20,729 nt of DNA from Rhizophagus sp. LPA8_4_AMF (GCA_021464525.1 JADRCO010001274.1:1-20729); one strand, 5' to 3'; positions 1 through 9,351 are shown, counted from the first letter of the stretch. Notes: generated by a model not told the origin, from the letters alone. Made by a program: numbers and translations.

Positions 1-570
1 ATTCGGTATCCTGAGATGACGCGTGTGTTAACAGTAAGGAACAGGTCTCTTACCTTGTTTTACTTCTGCCTGTAAATCATATAAAGGATGAGTTTACTAA
101 AGCGCAGCACTATACTGTGAAAAAGGAACAGAAGGATATGATCATCAGAAAACCTATAAAATTAAAGATTACCGATGTATGAGTAACACGGATCACTGTA
201 ACGATTAATTAGCAAAAGGAAATTTATAAATAATCTAATCTGTCTATCAAGAAAACGAATAGGAATTAAGGAATTTAACGTCACCCTTATTAGGGACCGC
301 CAATCAGATACTAACTACCCCACTTAACATACTTTCCTCCAACCTCCAATAAAGTATGCGTATGAGGATCCTTATCATGGTCCTGCCATGTAAGAGAAGA
401 TTTGACAGCAACCCTCATTATAATTTAACCATTAAATTATAATGATTCGGTATCCTGAGATGACGCGTGTGTTAACAGTAAGGAACAGGTCTCTTACCTC
501 TTTTTACTTCCGCCTATACATCATACTAAGAACAAGTTTACTTAGAGCAAGAGCCTATACCGCACTAAAG
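1..570. repeat. Direct repeat, two copies with 444-bp period
   Basis: The first 55 bases of the window recur identically from 445 (both copies open ATTCGGTATCCTGAGATGAC). About 60 further bases match at roughly three in four positions before similarity fades near 118 and 570. Each conserved core contains a short stem (GTAAG ... CTTAC, 35-54 and 479-498) and an ACGCGT hexamer. The spacer ends in a perfect palindrome (416-444). This could be a satellite unit, a tandemly duplicated dispersed repeat, or the two ends of one element. The window starts exactly at a repeat boundary, so the array may extend to the left. No coding capacity is evident. Confidence 0.8.
416..444. repeat. Perfect 13-bp palindrome with 3-base loop
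   Basis: CATTATAATTTAA and its exact reverse complement flank the loop CCA. It abuts the second copy of the 444-bp repeat, so it may mark the junction or terminus of the repeat unit. Confidence 0.85.
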
Positions 571-1271
571 TGTGTGAGAGAGATATCTTAACCAGCAAAA
601 TATGTATAAAAAAAAATATAAAATAATTTTTTAAAAAATAACTTTTTGAAAAATATCCTCCGCGCAATGTTTGAAACACTAAAAAGGAAGGGAAAATAAA
701 AAGAAAGAGAAAGACGGGTTATTTTACTGAAGGAACAGAACGAGGAAAAAAAAAGGAATTTTTTTTAAAAAAATTTTTTCGGATGGAGGGGATTTATATA
801 TAAATTTGTTAGCTATAGTTAGAGTATAAAAAGTTGTCATACAAAAGATTTTTTCCCACGGAGTTTGCTATAGTCAGAGTATAAAAAAGTCAAAAATCGC
901 GTCATGATCAAAGAGATCAAGATGACTCATGATTATTATTATGTGATCATGTGATATCAATTTGCTTTTCAATAGAAAACATTGTTAGATCATGCATAAA
1001 ATTTATTGATATCCACCGATAAAAACTTTTTTGTAGCTGAGATTGTAAGTAGATTTGAACATGTGCATAATATCAAGGTCCGCTAATAATTTTATAAGAT
1101 TTTGCATGAGACGCGATATGTATATTATAAATTATATCGTTAGATTCCCGAATCCTGAGTACAGCGGTATGATTTTATTTTATTTTAATTTTTACAAAAA
1201 TGCCGAGTGTCCCGTAACAGCTATATATTATTGGTATAACAAAACGTTCATGTAATTTTTATATCTCATTA
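571..1271. other. Intergenic DNA without a recognisable gene
   Basis: It contains a purine-rich stretch (about 683-715), an A-run/T-run palindrome around 749-780, and a motif pair. GCTATAGTTAGAGTATAAAAAG at 812-833 recurs with one change and one extra A at 867-889. The open frame at 1055-1255 has no domain, is rich in Tyr, Phe, Ile and Asn, and is what chance gives in such AT-rich DNA. Confidence 0.6.
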
Positions 1272-1433
1272 TTAATTTCTGCGGGGTAACTGAGATAACT
1301 GATAATTGTTTTTATAAAAATCTAAATATACTGTATAGGATACTTCTACTTCAGATCCTTCGTCTCAAGTTATGGACCAGTAATCGCTATGAAGCTACCA
1401 GTCGTTACTCCTGATCGTCGCTACACTCCAGTT
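1272..1433 (-). pseudogene. Degraded coding-like island, unknown family
   Basis: This island is GC-richer than its surroundings. Read on the minus strand it gives 53 codons with only two stops (TAG and TGA), each one transition from Trp, Gln or Arg. The C-terminal part (DEGSEVEVSYTVYLDFYK) has a balanced composition unlike translated intergenic DNA. The same triplets read on the plus strand are also open from 1326 to a TAA at 1437, with an AG acceptor-like site at 1353-1354 and a tail ending TPDRRYTPVL, so the true strand is uncertain. I do not recognise the family. It could be a decayed transposon exon. Confidence 0.35.
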
Positions 1434-1439
1434 TTATAA

Positions 1440-2972
1440 GATAATGTAAAATAATTTATTGAATTAATTAATTAATTAGTATATATATTTTTTATATACA
1501 GATGTTAGTGATTCAATTTTATGGTTACGTTAATCCAAAATGATGATAGTTTATAATAACGGAATTATTTTTCCCAGAAATGAAAAAATCACGAAAATTT
1601 CCACAATAGCAACAATTCCAGGTTAATTGAATTAATTTAGCGTTAAATTTTCATTTTAATTTGGCAGTATTAATTAGTGATTGCAAAAAGTGTTTCAAAG
1701 CGTTTAATGCAAAAAAGAAAATAACATGTTATGTTAACTAACTGAATTTTTTGTGAAAACTGAAATTCACGACGACAGCCAATCTCGAAAATTAAATCGA
1801 ACTTCATGCTAATCATTTTACATATTACATTTGTTGGTCAAAATGAGAAATTAAAAATTTGTAAAACAATATTATTTTCTTTATAAAAACTTCCGATAAT
1901 AATAGACCATCGTGAAATTTTTGTGTCGTTATGACATCACGTGGTAGAATATTACAAAGCTATTACTAATGTGTTACTTAAAAAAATTAGGGGTATGTTT
2001 ATGTAATTTTTTTTTTGGCGGGTAATAAAACCATTATATAATAAATTAATGATCTACTTTACTGTATTATATAAATGGATTTTTATAATTAATTAATAAG
2101 AATTATGAACTTAATATATTTTTTAATTAGTCTCACAAAGTTAATATTTAATATTTTACATAAAAATATATCTTTCATTGATCGTAAAAAGTTTACCGAT
2201 AAAAGGACATGACGTCCACGCGTTTCGGAAAAACTTCGGGAAACGTAGAAAACGTTTGAAATATAATCGGAATATCATAAACGTTTACAAATCATGAATA
2301 ATTATCACATACTACGAAAGTTTTCCGGATAACACCCGAACATTTCAAAAATTTCGGACTTTTTTTTCATAGGAAAAATATTGACATGTCATTTTTTAAA
2401 AAAAATAATAATTTTAATTTTCAAATTTTTTTAGATAAATATTTTGAATTTCACCCGCTTATATCATGTTGTATCTTTATTTATTTAACACTCGGTACTC
2501 GGTAGTGTATGGCTTATAGAAAAATATTTAACTTCTGCGCAATTCTAATGATCTACAGTACTGTATAATAATATCATAAACTATGCGCGCTATGATTATT
2601 TCAATAAACAATTTCAATTGTTATTTCCCATTTTCCCTCTCTCTAATAATTTATTATATATGCCAAGAAAAATCTTTCGTTTCAGATTTTAAACATTTAT
2701 TTTATTATGGAATAAATCGACCATTTCTATTTTGACCCTGCATATTTTAAAAATTAAAACCCCCTCTTCTTATTTGTGAAATTATTTGTTTATTTTATTA
2801 TTTTATTATTAATGTATATACTATATATTTATGTATATATATTTTTTTTAGGGACAAGTTGATTGCATATTTACCACATAATTTGTATAAGATTTTGTAA
2901 TTGTAATACTAATTAATAGAGATATAATGCATATATATTTGCGAAACAAATAAATTCAATTCGTAACACAAT
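1440..2972. other. Intergenic DNA upstream of the kelch gene
   Basis: No gene is supported. The stretch is AT-rich with an AATT run at 1462-1478. A CpG-containing patch at about 2200-2350 has repeated CGTTT, CGGAAA and TTCGGG words but no open frame. Long A/T tracts from 2750 onward probably include the promoter of the downstream kelch gene, but no single TATA element stands out. Confidence 0.6.
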
Positions 2973-3116
2973 TTGTTTATTATTGCTCTGGTATTAATAA
3001 CCTTTTTCAATTACATACATAACCTTTTTTTTTCTTTTATCTTTTTTTATTTTCTTAAAAAATTATATATATATATAATATTTTTTTCATTTTTAAATTT
3101 AAAAAAAAAAATATTT

Positions 3117-4772
3117 ATGATGTTAATAAGATCATTAAAATGGATTCTGTTATGGTGGATGATACTTCAAATAATATTTGAAGTAGTAAAATCACAAGTT
3201 AAATCACTTCAACCACAAGAAAGAATATCTCATACAGCAACATATATTAATAATAAATTATATATATTAGGAGGAGAAAGTATAACAACAAATCCAACAA
3301 CAAATGAAATCGCTTTAAAAGAATTTTTTTATCTTGATTGTTCAAAATCATTTGTTACAACAAATTTATCATGGGAATTTTTATCAAATACTCAAGTACC
3401 AACTCGTTGGTCTGCTGCATCAGCTAAAGGAGGAATAAATAATGATACAATATTTATATATGGAGGTTTTTCAAATAATGAAAATGATTTAAATTTGGTT
3501 TATACATATAATACACAAAATGATACATGGATTATTCCTAATATTTTAAATAATTTTAATATTACAAGTAAAAAAAATTTAGAAGCTATTATTAATTATT
3601 ATAATGGTAAAATTTATTTATTTGGTGGAACTTCTGATGAACTTGGTATATCAAATGATATGATTATATTAGATACGATAAATTTAGTTTATAATATAGG
3701 AAATTTAACTAATGCTCCAACTCCTAGATTTTATTATGGTGCTACTTTATTACCAAATCAAAATATAATCTATTTTGGTAAGTATCTCTATAATATTATT
3801 ATAATTTTTTATTATTTATTATTTCATCTTTGATCTTTAATATTTATTCAGTTTTATTACTTTAGGTGGTAATGATGGTATAGAAGCCCTCAATTTAGAT
3901 GTGGTAAGAAAATAATTTGATTTTGATTATTTTTTGTAATAATTTTTTAAATTTTATTATTAATATGTAGATATATTTATACGATACGATTAATGATATA
4001 TGGAATACAAGCGTAAGTTATAATGTTATGTTTGGTTCACGTATCACATATATTAATATATGTATATTCCATTTGTAATACAGAAAGTTACAGGATTAAT
4101 ACCATCGAAAAGATATTTATTTTCTACAGTGCTTGGTAAGTATTGAAAGAGTTTGGTTACTAATTTTTATTTTAATTTCGTTTAAATGTTAATTTTATTT
4201 CGTTTATTTTATTAAATTTTTATTTTATTTTAGGATCGGACGGAAGGGGAATTATAATATTCGGAGGATTTAATGTTGTAAACACGGATTCACTTTATAT
4301 ATTAGATACTATAAATTTAGAATGGTACGCACCGAATGTTACTGGTCAATTACCAGCAAATCGGTATAATCATAAAGCGAATGTAATCGGAAATTTTATG
4401 GTCGTATCTTTTGGTAAATACATTTTTATATATCGTCATTATTATTTATTTTGTCCATATATATATATATATAACAATTATTATTTTTAAGGATATGGTT
4501 ATCAACAAGAAAAAGAAAGTGATATTTTATTACTTAATATGGCAAATGAAGAATATGAATGGTCCATAATATTTAAACCTTTGAATGAAACATTACCATT
4601 ACAACCTTCAACTTCAACCTCATTACCTCCAACAATGACACAAACAAATTCACCAACAATTTCATCAGTACAACAATCAAATAATTTATCATCAACGACT
4701 ATTAAACCAATTATAATTGCTGGAGTTTTGGTAGGCATATTATTTATTATATTGGGTTATTTATTTTTATAA
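3117..4772 (+). CDS. Secretory kelch-repeat protein with C-terminal membrane segment, six exons
   Basis: I place exons at 3117-3777, 3866-3903, 3971-4012, 4084-4135, 4234-4413 and 4492-4772. All five introns (67-98 bp) are GT-AG and the phases join to 417 codons plus TAA. The start is the first of two adjacent ATGs; the open frame back to 2973 is low-complexity Phe/Ile/Lys and is excluded. Residues 1-26 form a signal-type leader rich in Trp, Leu and Ile. Residues 36-352 contain about six kelch repeats with the hydrophobic-GG signature (YILGG 49-53, IYGG 114-117, LFGG 168-171, YFGG 219-222, IFGG 273-276) and the spaced Tyr/Trp that close each blade. The sixth has FGYG instead. A Ser/Thr/Pro/Gln stalk (about 360-395) leads to a hydrophobic segment (398-417) ending at the stop, so there is no cytoplasmic tail. 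Kelch propellers bind proteins or glycans. Surface display, by membrane or GPI anchor, is inferred; the ligand is unknown. Confidence 0.85.
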
Positions 4773-4782
4773 AAAACTTTTG

Positions 4783-4867
4783 AATGTTACGGAAACCAAT
4801 ATCCAATGTGACGGAAACCAATTCCGATGTGATGGAAACCGTTCCGATGTGACGGACGATGTGACGA
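4783..4867. repeat. Degenerate minisatellite, about 20-bp unit
   Basis: Three units of 20-22 bp with core AATGTGACGGAAACCAATTC are followed by two shortened copies (GATGTGACGGA, CGATGTGACGA). It begins ten bases after the kelch stop codon, so it lies in the 3' UTR. CpG-containing GACGG cores stand out against the AT-rich coding region. Confidence 0.85.
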
Positions 4868-4897
4868 AAAAAAAAATGAACAATAATAAGCATAAAT

Positions 4898-4903
4898 AAT
4901 AAA
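4898..4903 (+). other. Candidate polyadenylation signal of the kelch gene
   Basis: AATAAA lies 126 bases after the kelch stop codon, just before the duplicated A-rich segment. Other A-rich hexamers nearby could also serve. Confidence 0.4.
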
Positions 4904-5104
4904 ATTATATTAATAATTTTTGAAAATTCAAAAAAAAAAAAAAAAAAAAAACTTATATATATTTTTTAATAAAAAAATTATACCAAAAAAAAAAAAAAAA
5001 ATAAAAAAAAAAAAAAAAAAAATTATATTAATAATTTTTGAAAATTCAAAAAAAAAAAAAAAAAAAATACTTATATGTTTTATTAAATAATAAAATTATA
5101 CCAA
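4901..5104. repeat. A-rich tandem duplication, 118-bp period
   Basis: A segment starting AAAATTATATTAATAATTTT, then GAAAATTC, a run of more than 20 A, CTTATAT and ATTATACCAAA occurs at 4901-4985 and again at 5019-5104. A second long A-run lies between the copies. The arrangement suggests slippage or unequal exchange between A-runs. It could also be a double insertion of a small retroposed sequence, but I see no target-site duplication. Confidence 0.8.
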
Positions 5105-5913
5105 ATAAAAAATTAAAAATTTAACAGTAATATGGCGATATGTTTATATTGCTCAATTTGTAATAAACGAAATTCATGTAATACTACGCCAAAAATTTGT
5201 TGTACAAGTACGCATGAACCGTAGTCATTGTGATGACGTTGCACAAAGTTCTCAAATACTATTGTACTACATTATTTATGTATTTTCGAGTCATCTGATC
5301 TTTACATATTTTCCGCAGAAATGCCAAAAAAATTCCCATTTAAAAGTTATTGCATATCTTCATGTACCAATCGGAATACTCGAAATAATTATAGGTCGAA
5401 GATCACGTAATAAGGTTTAGTTATGTAATACCATGATGTATATTGTATGCGATGTGTTTGTTAACTACGGATATTTTTATCATAGTATCTTTTTTTTTTT
5501 CTTTTTTCATTCTAGTTTCATATCAAAAAGAACAAAAGAAATATTTTTGATCATTTGTTAATTACTATATTTGGTATAGACTTTTATTCTGCTCATATTC
5601 GATATATTATACAAATTACCAATAAAGTTTCAGTTTTTTTTTTTTTAAAAAAAAAAATGCGTTAAACAAAAATGAAACTCAATAACAATACCTTATTGGC
5701 ACTTTGCTAGACTTGCCTTATAATATATAGTATTTACGATCTTCGTAATTTTCGTGCTTTTTTACGACAGATTTTTTTTTCTAGAAAATATTTTTGATCG
5801 TAAAACGACAAAAAGTACCAAAACTTTTAATCCTTTTGTAAAAAAAAAAAAATTTAAATGTGTATCGGATCCGATATTATAAAAAAACGTGCGATATACC
5901 AGTATCTTGACAT

Positions 5914-5981
5914 GTATGTAAAAAGATTTTAATTTTTGTATCTCAAAGTATGTAAAAAGATTTTAATTTTTGTATCTCAAA
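5914..5981. repeat. Perfect 34-bp tandem duplication
   Basis: Two identical adjacent copies (5914-5947, 5948-5981), each opening GTATGTAAAAAGATTTTAAT and closing TCTCAAA. The absence of differences points to a recent duplication. Confidence 0.95.
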
Positions 5982-6114
5982 GGATGAAACAGTATGATCA
6001 TATTAATAAACTAAAGAGGAATTTTTTTTCAAAAATAAAAATAAAAATTTGACTACGTACAATTTTCGTAAACCATAATAAAAGAAACGAGATAAAAGAA
6101 AATTGGGTTTCTAT

Positions 6115-6150
6115 ATCGATATATTTATCGATATATTTATCAATATAAAT
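6115..6150. repeat. Three 12-bp tandem units (ATCGATATATTT)
   Basis: Two exact units of ATCGATATATTT and a third degenerate unit. Each exact unit contains the palindrome ATCGAT. Confidence 0.85.
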
Positions 6151-6348
6151 CATGACTCAACCATGACTGCGTTAGGTTTAAGTCTTTGACAAATTTTATT
6201 CTATAATTGCTAAATATAATATACCAAAACCACTTCCTTGTAAAATTTGGTATCCATTTATAATTTTTAAGATATTACAGTATTTTTACACAAATTTTTC
6301 TTTAATAAATTTAATGGATTAACGTCATATTTATCTATATTCCGCTTT

Positions 6349-6358
6349 AAAAAAAAAA
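6349..6358 (-). terminator. RNA polymerase III terminator of tRNA-Ile
   Basis: Ten A on the plus strand read as T10 on the minus strand, 15 bases past the 3' end of the tRNA. Pol III terminates at runs of four or more T. Confidence 0.7.
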
Positions 6359-6372
6359 TTTTTTTTACTTTT

Positions 6373-6465
6373 TGCTCCTTATAAGGATCGAACTTATGAC
6401 CTTCGCGTTAGAACTTCGATCAAGTTCTATTAGCACGACGCTCTAACCAACTGAGCTAAAGGAGC
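6373..6465 (-). tRNA. tRNA-Ile (anticodon AAU) with a 19-nt intron
   Basis: The minus strand folds as a cloverleaf: acceptor GCTCCTT/AAGGAGC with discriminator A, D-arm GCTC/GAGC, anticodon stem TCGTG/CGCGA around the loop CTAATAA, variable loop AGGTC, and T-arm ATAAG-TTCGATC-CTTAT. The exons (6428-6465 and 6373-6408) total 74 nt. The anticodon AAT (wobble inosine) decodes Ile AUU/AUC/AUA. A 19-nt intron (6409-6427) sits after position 37, the canonical eukaryotic site. It carries a six-pair inverted repeat, GAACTT/AAGTTC. The A box (TAGCTCAGTTGG) is canonical. The B box (AGTTCGATCCT) has A instead of the usual first G. No CCA is encoded, as expected for a eukaryote. Confidence 0.92.
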
Positions 6466-7283
6466 ATGATTACTTATACAACGAATATGAAATATTTATA
6501 TAAAGATTTCTGCGCATCCTTCATACAGTATTAGTAATTTTATGTAAGAATTATTAGCTGTTAGTTTAATATTATGTATGATGAATTTAAATGGAAATGA
6601 TCCGAACGAAAAAATTTCCAATATGATAATCTCTCCACATAAAAATAAGTTTTTCCTGTACTAACTACCAACAACGACTCTTACAAAACCTCTATCGTTC
6701 AATTTCACCATCTTTTGTGATTTTCCGAAAAATTAAATTGCAAAATGTATATCAAAGATAACACACTCTAATTGAATAAAGAAAAATATTTTCGAACGGG
6801 AAACATATAAGTCATTTGTTAACATTAAAGATTAGGCCTCTCTAGCGTCAAATTTCGGCGCATTCTTTTATCATCATTAACTGGAGCATCATAGATACTG
6901 AAATTTTCATTTTAGAAAAAATTTACACAAATCATGTGATTATGATTATATACGACTATTTGATAACTAAATTTACTCCTTATAATGATAAAAATCAATT
7001 GTGAAACGCTCCTGTGGCTGTTATTTATTTGTGCCCCGTGATTTGCGTCAATGTCGATCTGTACAGGTCTGAATGCCTTTTTATTATATTTTATATTTTT
7101 ATATTTTTTTTTCCATTTTAACGTATGTGGGTTTTTTGCATTTATTTTTATCGTTAAAAATATTTATGCATATAATTTTATTTAATATTGTAAAAGATAA
7201 AAATAAATTTAAACAAATATGCAGTCATATATTGCAGAAATGTGATACGAATCAATTTTGGGGAAAACAATGGGCCCACTAGC
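6466..7283. other. Intergenic DNA, no gene seen
   Basis: Upstream side of the tRNA and beyond. Open frames such as 7073-7282 are AT-rich chance frames. I see no conserved element. Confidence 0.55.
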
Positions 7284-7364
7284 CTATTTTTGAGGTAATC
7301 AATCACCCACTATTTTTGAGGTAATCAATGACCACTATTTTCGAGGTAATCAATGGCCTATTAA
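7284..7364. repeat. Three-copy 25-26-bp tandem repeat
   Basis: CTATTTTTGAGGTAATCAAT followed by a variable CACCCA or GACCA tail starts at 7284, 7310 and 7335. The third copy has a T-to-C change (TTCGAGG). Confidence 0.9.
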
Positions 7365-7768
7365 GCTAGTTAGATTAGTCTTTTTGATCGTGAATTTTAT
7401 AAGTCGGTGTAACCCAATCAGATGGAATCACCGGTCGTTTTGGTCGATCGAAAATTCTCAATCGAAACAATTCAAAATCATATTTTTTTCAGATTGTCCT
7501 TATTAATATGACAATGTGAATATTATGTTACTAGCTTAAATTAAAGAAAATTAATCATTAACTACAAATGGGAAATGAAAGCACCTTTAAACTCCTTAAT
7601 TGCTTAGTTTGAATGCGTCTTTAATAAAATTAATGTCAAATTAATACATACTAATTAAAAAACATACCTTTAAAAAATTTTCTTAAAAGATTTATTTGTA
7701 CGAATAATGAAAATTGTGAAATATTCTTTGAATCATTCTTTGAATTTAAGTGTAGAATAAAGAGTAAA

Positions 7769-7969
7769 GACGACCTTTCAAATTTTGTTATAAATATACC
7801 CTCAATTTCACACTGATTTAAACAACCAAAGAACTTTACTTGATAAAAAATCAAAAAAGTTTAACAGAAGACGACCTTTCAAATCTTTGTTATAAATATA
7901 CCCTCAACTTATACCCTCAATTCCACTATCAAATAACATTCCTTTGTAAAACTCAAAAAGTTAACAGAA
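7769..7969 (+). promoter_or_regulatory. Tandemly duplicated TATA promoter and leader, about 101-bp period
   Basis: Unit 1 (7769-7869) and unit 2 (7870-7969) both open GACGACCTTTCAAAT. Both continue with TTGTTATAAATATACCCTCA and close with TCAAAAA-GTT(T)AACAGAA. Each has a TATAAATA box (7789-7796 and 7891-7898). Unit 2 also carries an internal repeat of TATACCCTCAA. The second TATA box lies 80 bases before the ATG of the small secreted protein, a plausible distance for a short 5' UTR. The duplication could raise expression or supply alternative start sites; that is inference. Confidence 0.75.
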
Positions 7970-7977
7970 AATTCAAA

Positions 7978-8289
7978 ATGAAATTCAAGCTTTTCCACCT
8001 TTTCCTCATCTTGGCTATTTTTGCTGCCGTTACTTTTGCACTTGACGATAATTTGGTCAAACGTCAAGGAAATGATGAAAAAAAAGATGTTGAAGCCAAA
8101 GTTTTGCCTGCTCTTCTTTTACAACTTGCTAGGAGATTTGGCGCCTCTCTTGTTGCAAAGTGTCGTGCTGACTCTTGTCGTGGTAGATGTCCTGATCAAC
8201 TTTGCAAAGTTCCTAATCTGTCTTGTTGTAACTTGGCATGTAAAATCGGAATTGGTGCTCGCATTCCTCGTGTCGGCGGTCGGTGTTAA
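7978..8289 (+). CDS. Small secreted cysteine-rich basic protein, effector-like
   Basis: 103 residues, single exon. I chose the ATG at 7978 because it begins a textbook signal peptide (Lys at 2 and 4, hydrophobic 5-20, likely cleavage after VTFA, residue 21). The in-frame extension back to 7840 is polar and overlaps the promoter. Residues 22-30 hold a KR dibasic site (28-29) typical of Kex2 processing, then an acidic/lysine-rich spacer (32-41). A hydrophobic amphipathic stretch (42-60) includes a second RR (52-53). The C-terminal domain (62-103) has eight Cys at 62, 67, 71, 76, 83, 84, 88 and 103 (C-x4-C-x3-C-x4-C-x6-CC-x3-C-x14-C). It is Arg/Lys rich with almost no acidic residues. Eight Cys allow four disulfides. 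The layout fits fungal secreted cysteine-rich proteins, with symbiotic effector, defensin-like or self-signalling roles all possible. I recognise no named family. Confidence 0.75.
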   Translation: MKFKLFHLFLILAIFAAVTFALDDNLVKRQGNDEKKDVEAKVLPALLLQLARRFGASLVAKCRADSCRGRCPDQLCKVPNLSCCNLACKIGIGARIPRVGGRC

Positions 8290-8360
8290 ATAATGGAAAA
8301 ACCTTAGAAAATTCACATATTTAATTATATACTTTAATATTAGAAGGTATAACGATTCAA

Positions 8361-8366
8361 AATAAA
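8361..8366 (+). other. Polyadenylation signal of the secreted protein gene
   Basis: AATAAA lies 71 bases after the stop codon, with T-rich sequence following. Confidence 0.55.
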
Positions 8367-9023
8367 TGTCTTTCTTTTTATATTTCCTTCTTAATCTCAA
8401 TAATATAACCTTTAGTTTAGCTCCATTTAAACATTTATACAATATAATTATAGTTTATTTTAGTAAATCTTATTAGTTTTATTTATGTATCCCTAAACTA
8501 TTTACATGATATAAATCATATTAATAAATAATTATTTATACTAATAATATTATTACCACAAGAATTTTAATGTTCTCGAAGAAAATATTTGAAATTATCT
8601 GTAAGTTTATTTCTATTGAAGACATTTTTTTTCTTTCGAATGAATGAAAGAAAGAAAATTTACGTGAATTTATTTTTTTTTTTTTTATTTTTTTTCCGTT
8701 ACATTCAAAGTCATGAATGTAATGAATGTAATAAATATCCTAATCCTACTTTGGCTATGTTTCTCGGGATTTTGTACATTCGGAATTTTCACATTCGAGA
8801 TTTTGTAGTAGTTCATTATAATTACTTAAACTCAATAAAATATCGTAATGACTAATTTTTATTGTCGATTATAAAGATTAAACTAATTGTTCTCGACTTA
8901 TGTGAAAGTGAATAGAAAAAAGTCAAATTAGTATGTAAGTGCGAGCACGGGGAAAGGAACAATAGGTTTTTATAGTTTAGTGCCAATTTTTTTTTGCTCA
9001 CAAATTTCACGATGATATCTTAA
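8367..9023. other. Intergenic DNA, no gene seen
   Basis: AT-rich, with a T-run at about 8670-8697. The open frame at 8589-8855 is a low-complexity Phe/Lys/Asn translation without domain features. Confidence 0.55.
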
Positions 9024-9351
9024 ACTCAGCAGAAGAGGTCAGGTGCTCTACGCATTTCTTCAGGGCCGGCACTATGTAATGCTGGTCAGAATTGTCCAAA
9101 AAAGGAAATGAACTGCGCAATTGGCTCATTCTCTCATTCTACGTGTCCTGAAAAATGATGATGATGAATTGCCTCAAAGCGATAATGAACCGATGTCAGA
9201 AAGACCAGGAAGACAAAAGCGTACCAATAAGATTCTTGATGACATGATTCTTGATGACAACGATAGTGATAGTTCTTTGACTTGGCAGAAAGTGACTTTT
9301 TTATGTATAGCTCGGGGTCCTAAATCAGCCCTAAAAACCATGTCATTGTAA
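9024..9351 (+). pseudogene. Frameshifted remnant of an acidic, charged protein
   Basis: From 9024 a frame runs 44 codons (ending FSHSTCPEK, four Cys) to a TGA at 9156. Skipping one A of the A5 run at 9151-9155 moves into the second frame, open to 9351. That second part is rich in Asp/Glu and Arg/Lys: NDDDELPQSDNEPMS, then a basic RPGRQKR patch, then a Ser/Asp-rich tail. The sequence is GC-richer than its flanks and contains the GGCCGGC motif. The one-base slip in a homopolymer suggests a decayed coding exon, perhaps from a mobile element. A sequencing error in the A-run would give the same picture. No start codon, catalytic motif or recognised domain is visible. Confidence 0.4.

Larger units (their letters stand above)
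5105..6348. other. Intergenic DNA between the kelch gene and the tRNA
   Basis: No convincing gene. A 30-codon frame at 5132-5224 encodes a peptide with six Cys (C-x2-C-x2-C-x5-C-x6-CC) but has no signal peptide or homology that I recognise. The overlapping frame at 5214-5420 has no domain. Two perfect repeats are listed separately. Confidence 0.55.

Noticed and set aside
1..570. The two 444-bp-spaced copies as LTRs of a retrotransposon
   Set aside because: The spacer is only about 330-390 bp with no primer-binding site, polypurine tract or coding sequence.
1055..1255. 66-codon plus-strand frame
   Set aside because: Composition (Tyr, Phe, Ile, Asn, Met) matches random AT-rich DNA, with no motif or splice context.
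2973..3116. Upstream in-frame extension of the kelch protein
   Set aside because: The translation is Phe/Ile/Lys low complexity over T- and A-runs. The leader-type sequence starts at the double ATG at 3117.
4502..4738. Minus-strand frame opposite the last kelch exon
   Set aside because: It is the antisense shadow of the Ser/Thr/Pro-coding exon, which has matching splice phases.
5132..5224. Six-cysteine 30-residue micro-frame as a second secreted peptide
   Set aside because: It has no signal peptide, no nearby TATA box and too few residues to exclude chance. Kept only as a note in the intergenic entry.
6377..6386. CCTTATAAGG in the tRNA as another CArG box
   Set aside because: It is formed by the T-stem and acceptor sequence of the tRNA and is isolated, so chance and tRNA structure explain it.
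8021..8442. Other frames overlapping the secreted protein on both strands
   Set aside because: No signal peptide or domain, and they conflict with the well-supported frame at 7978-8289.
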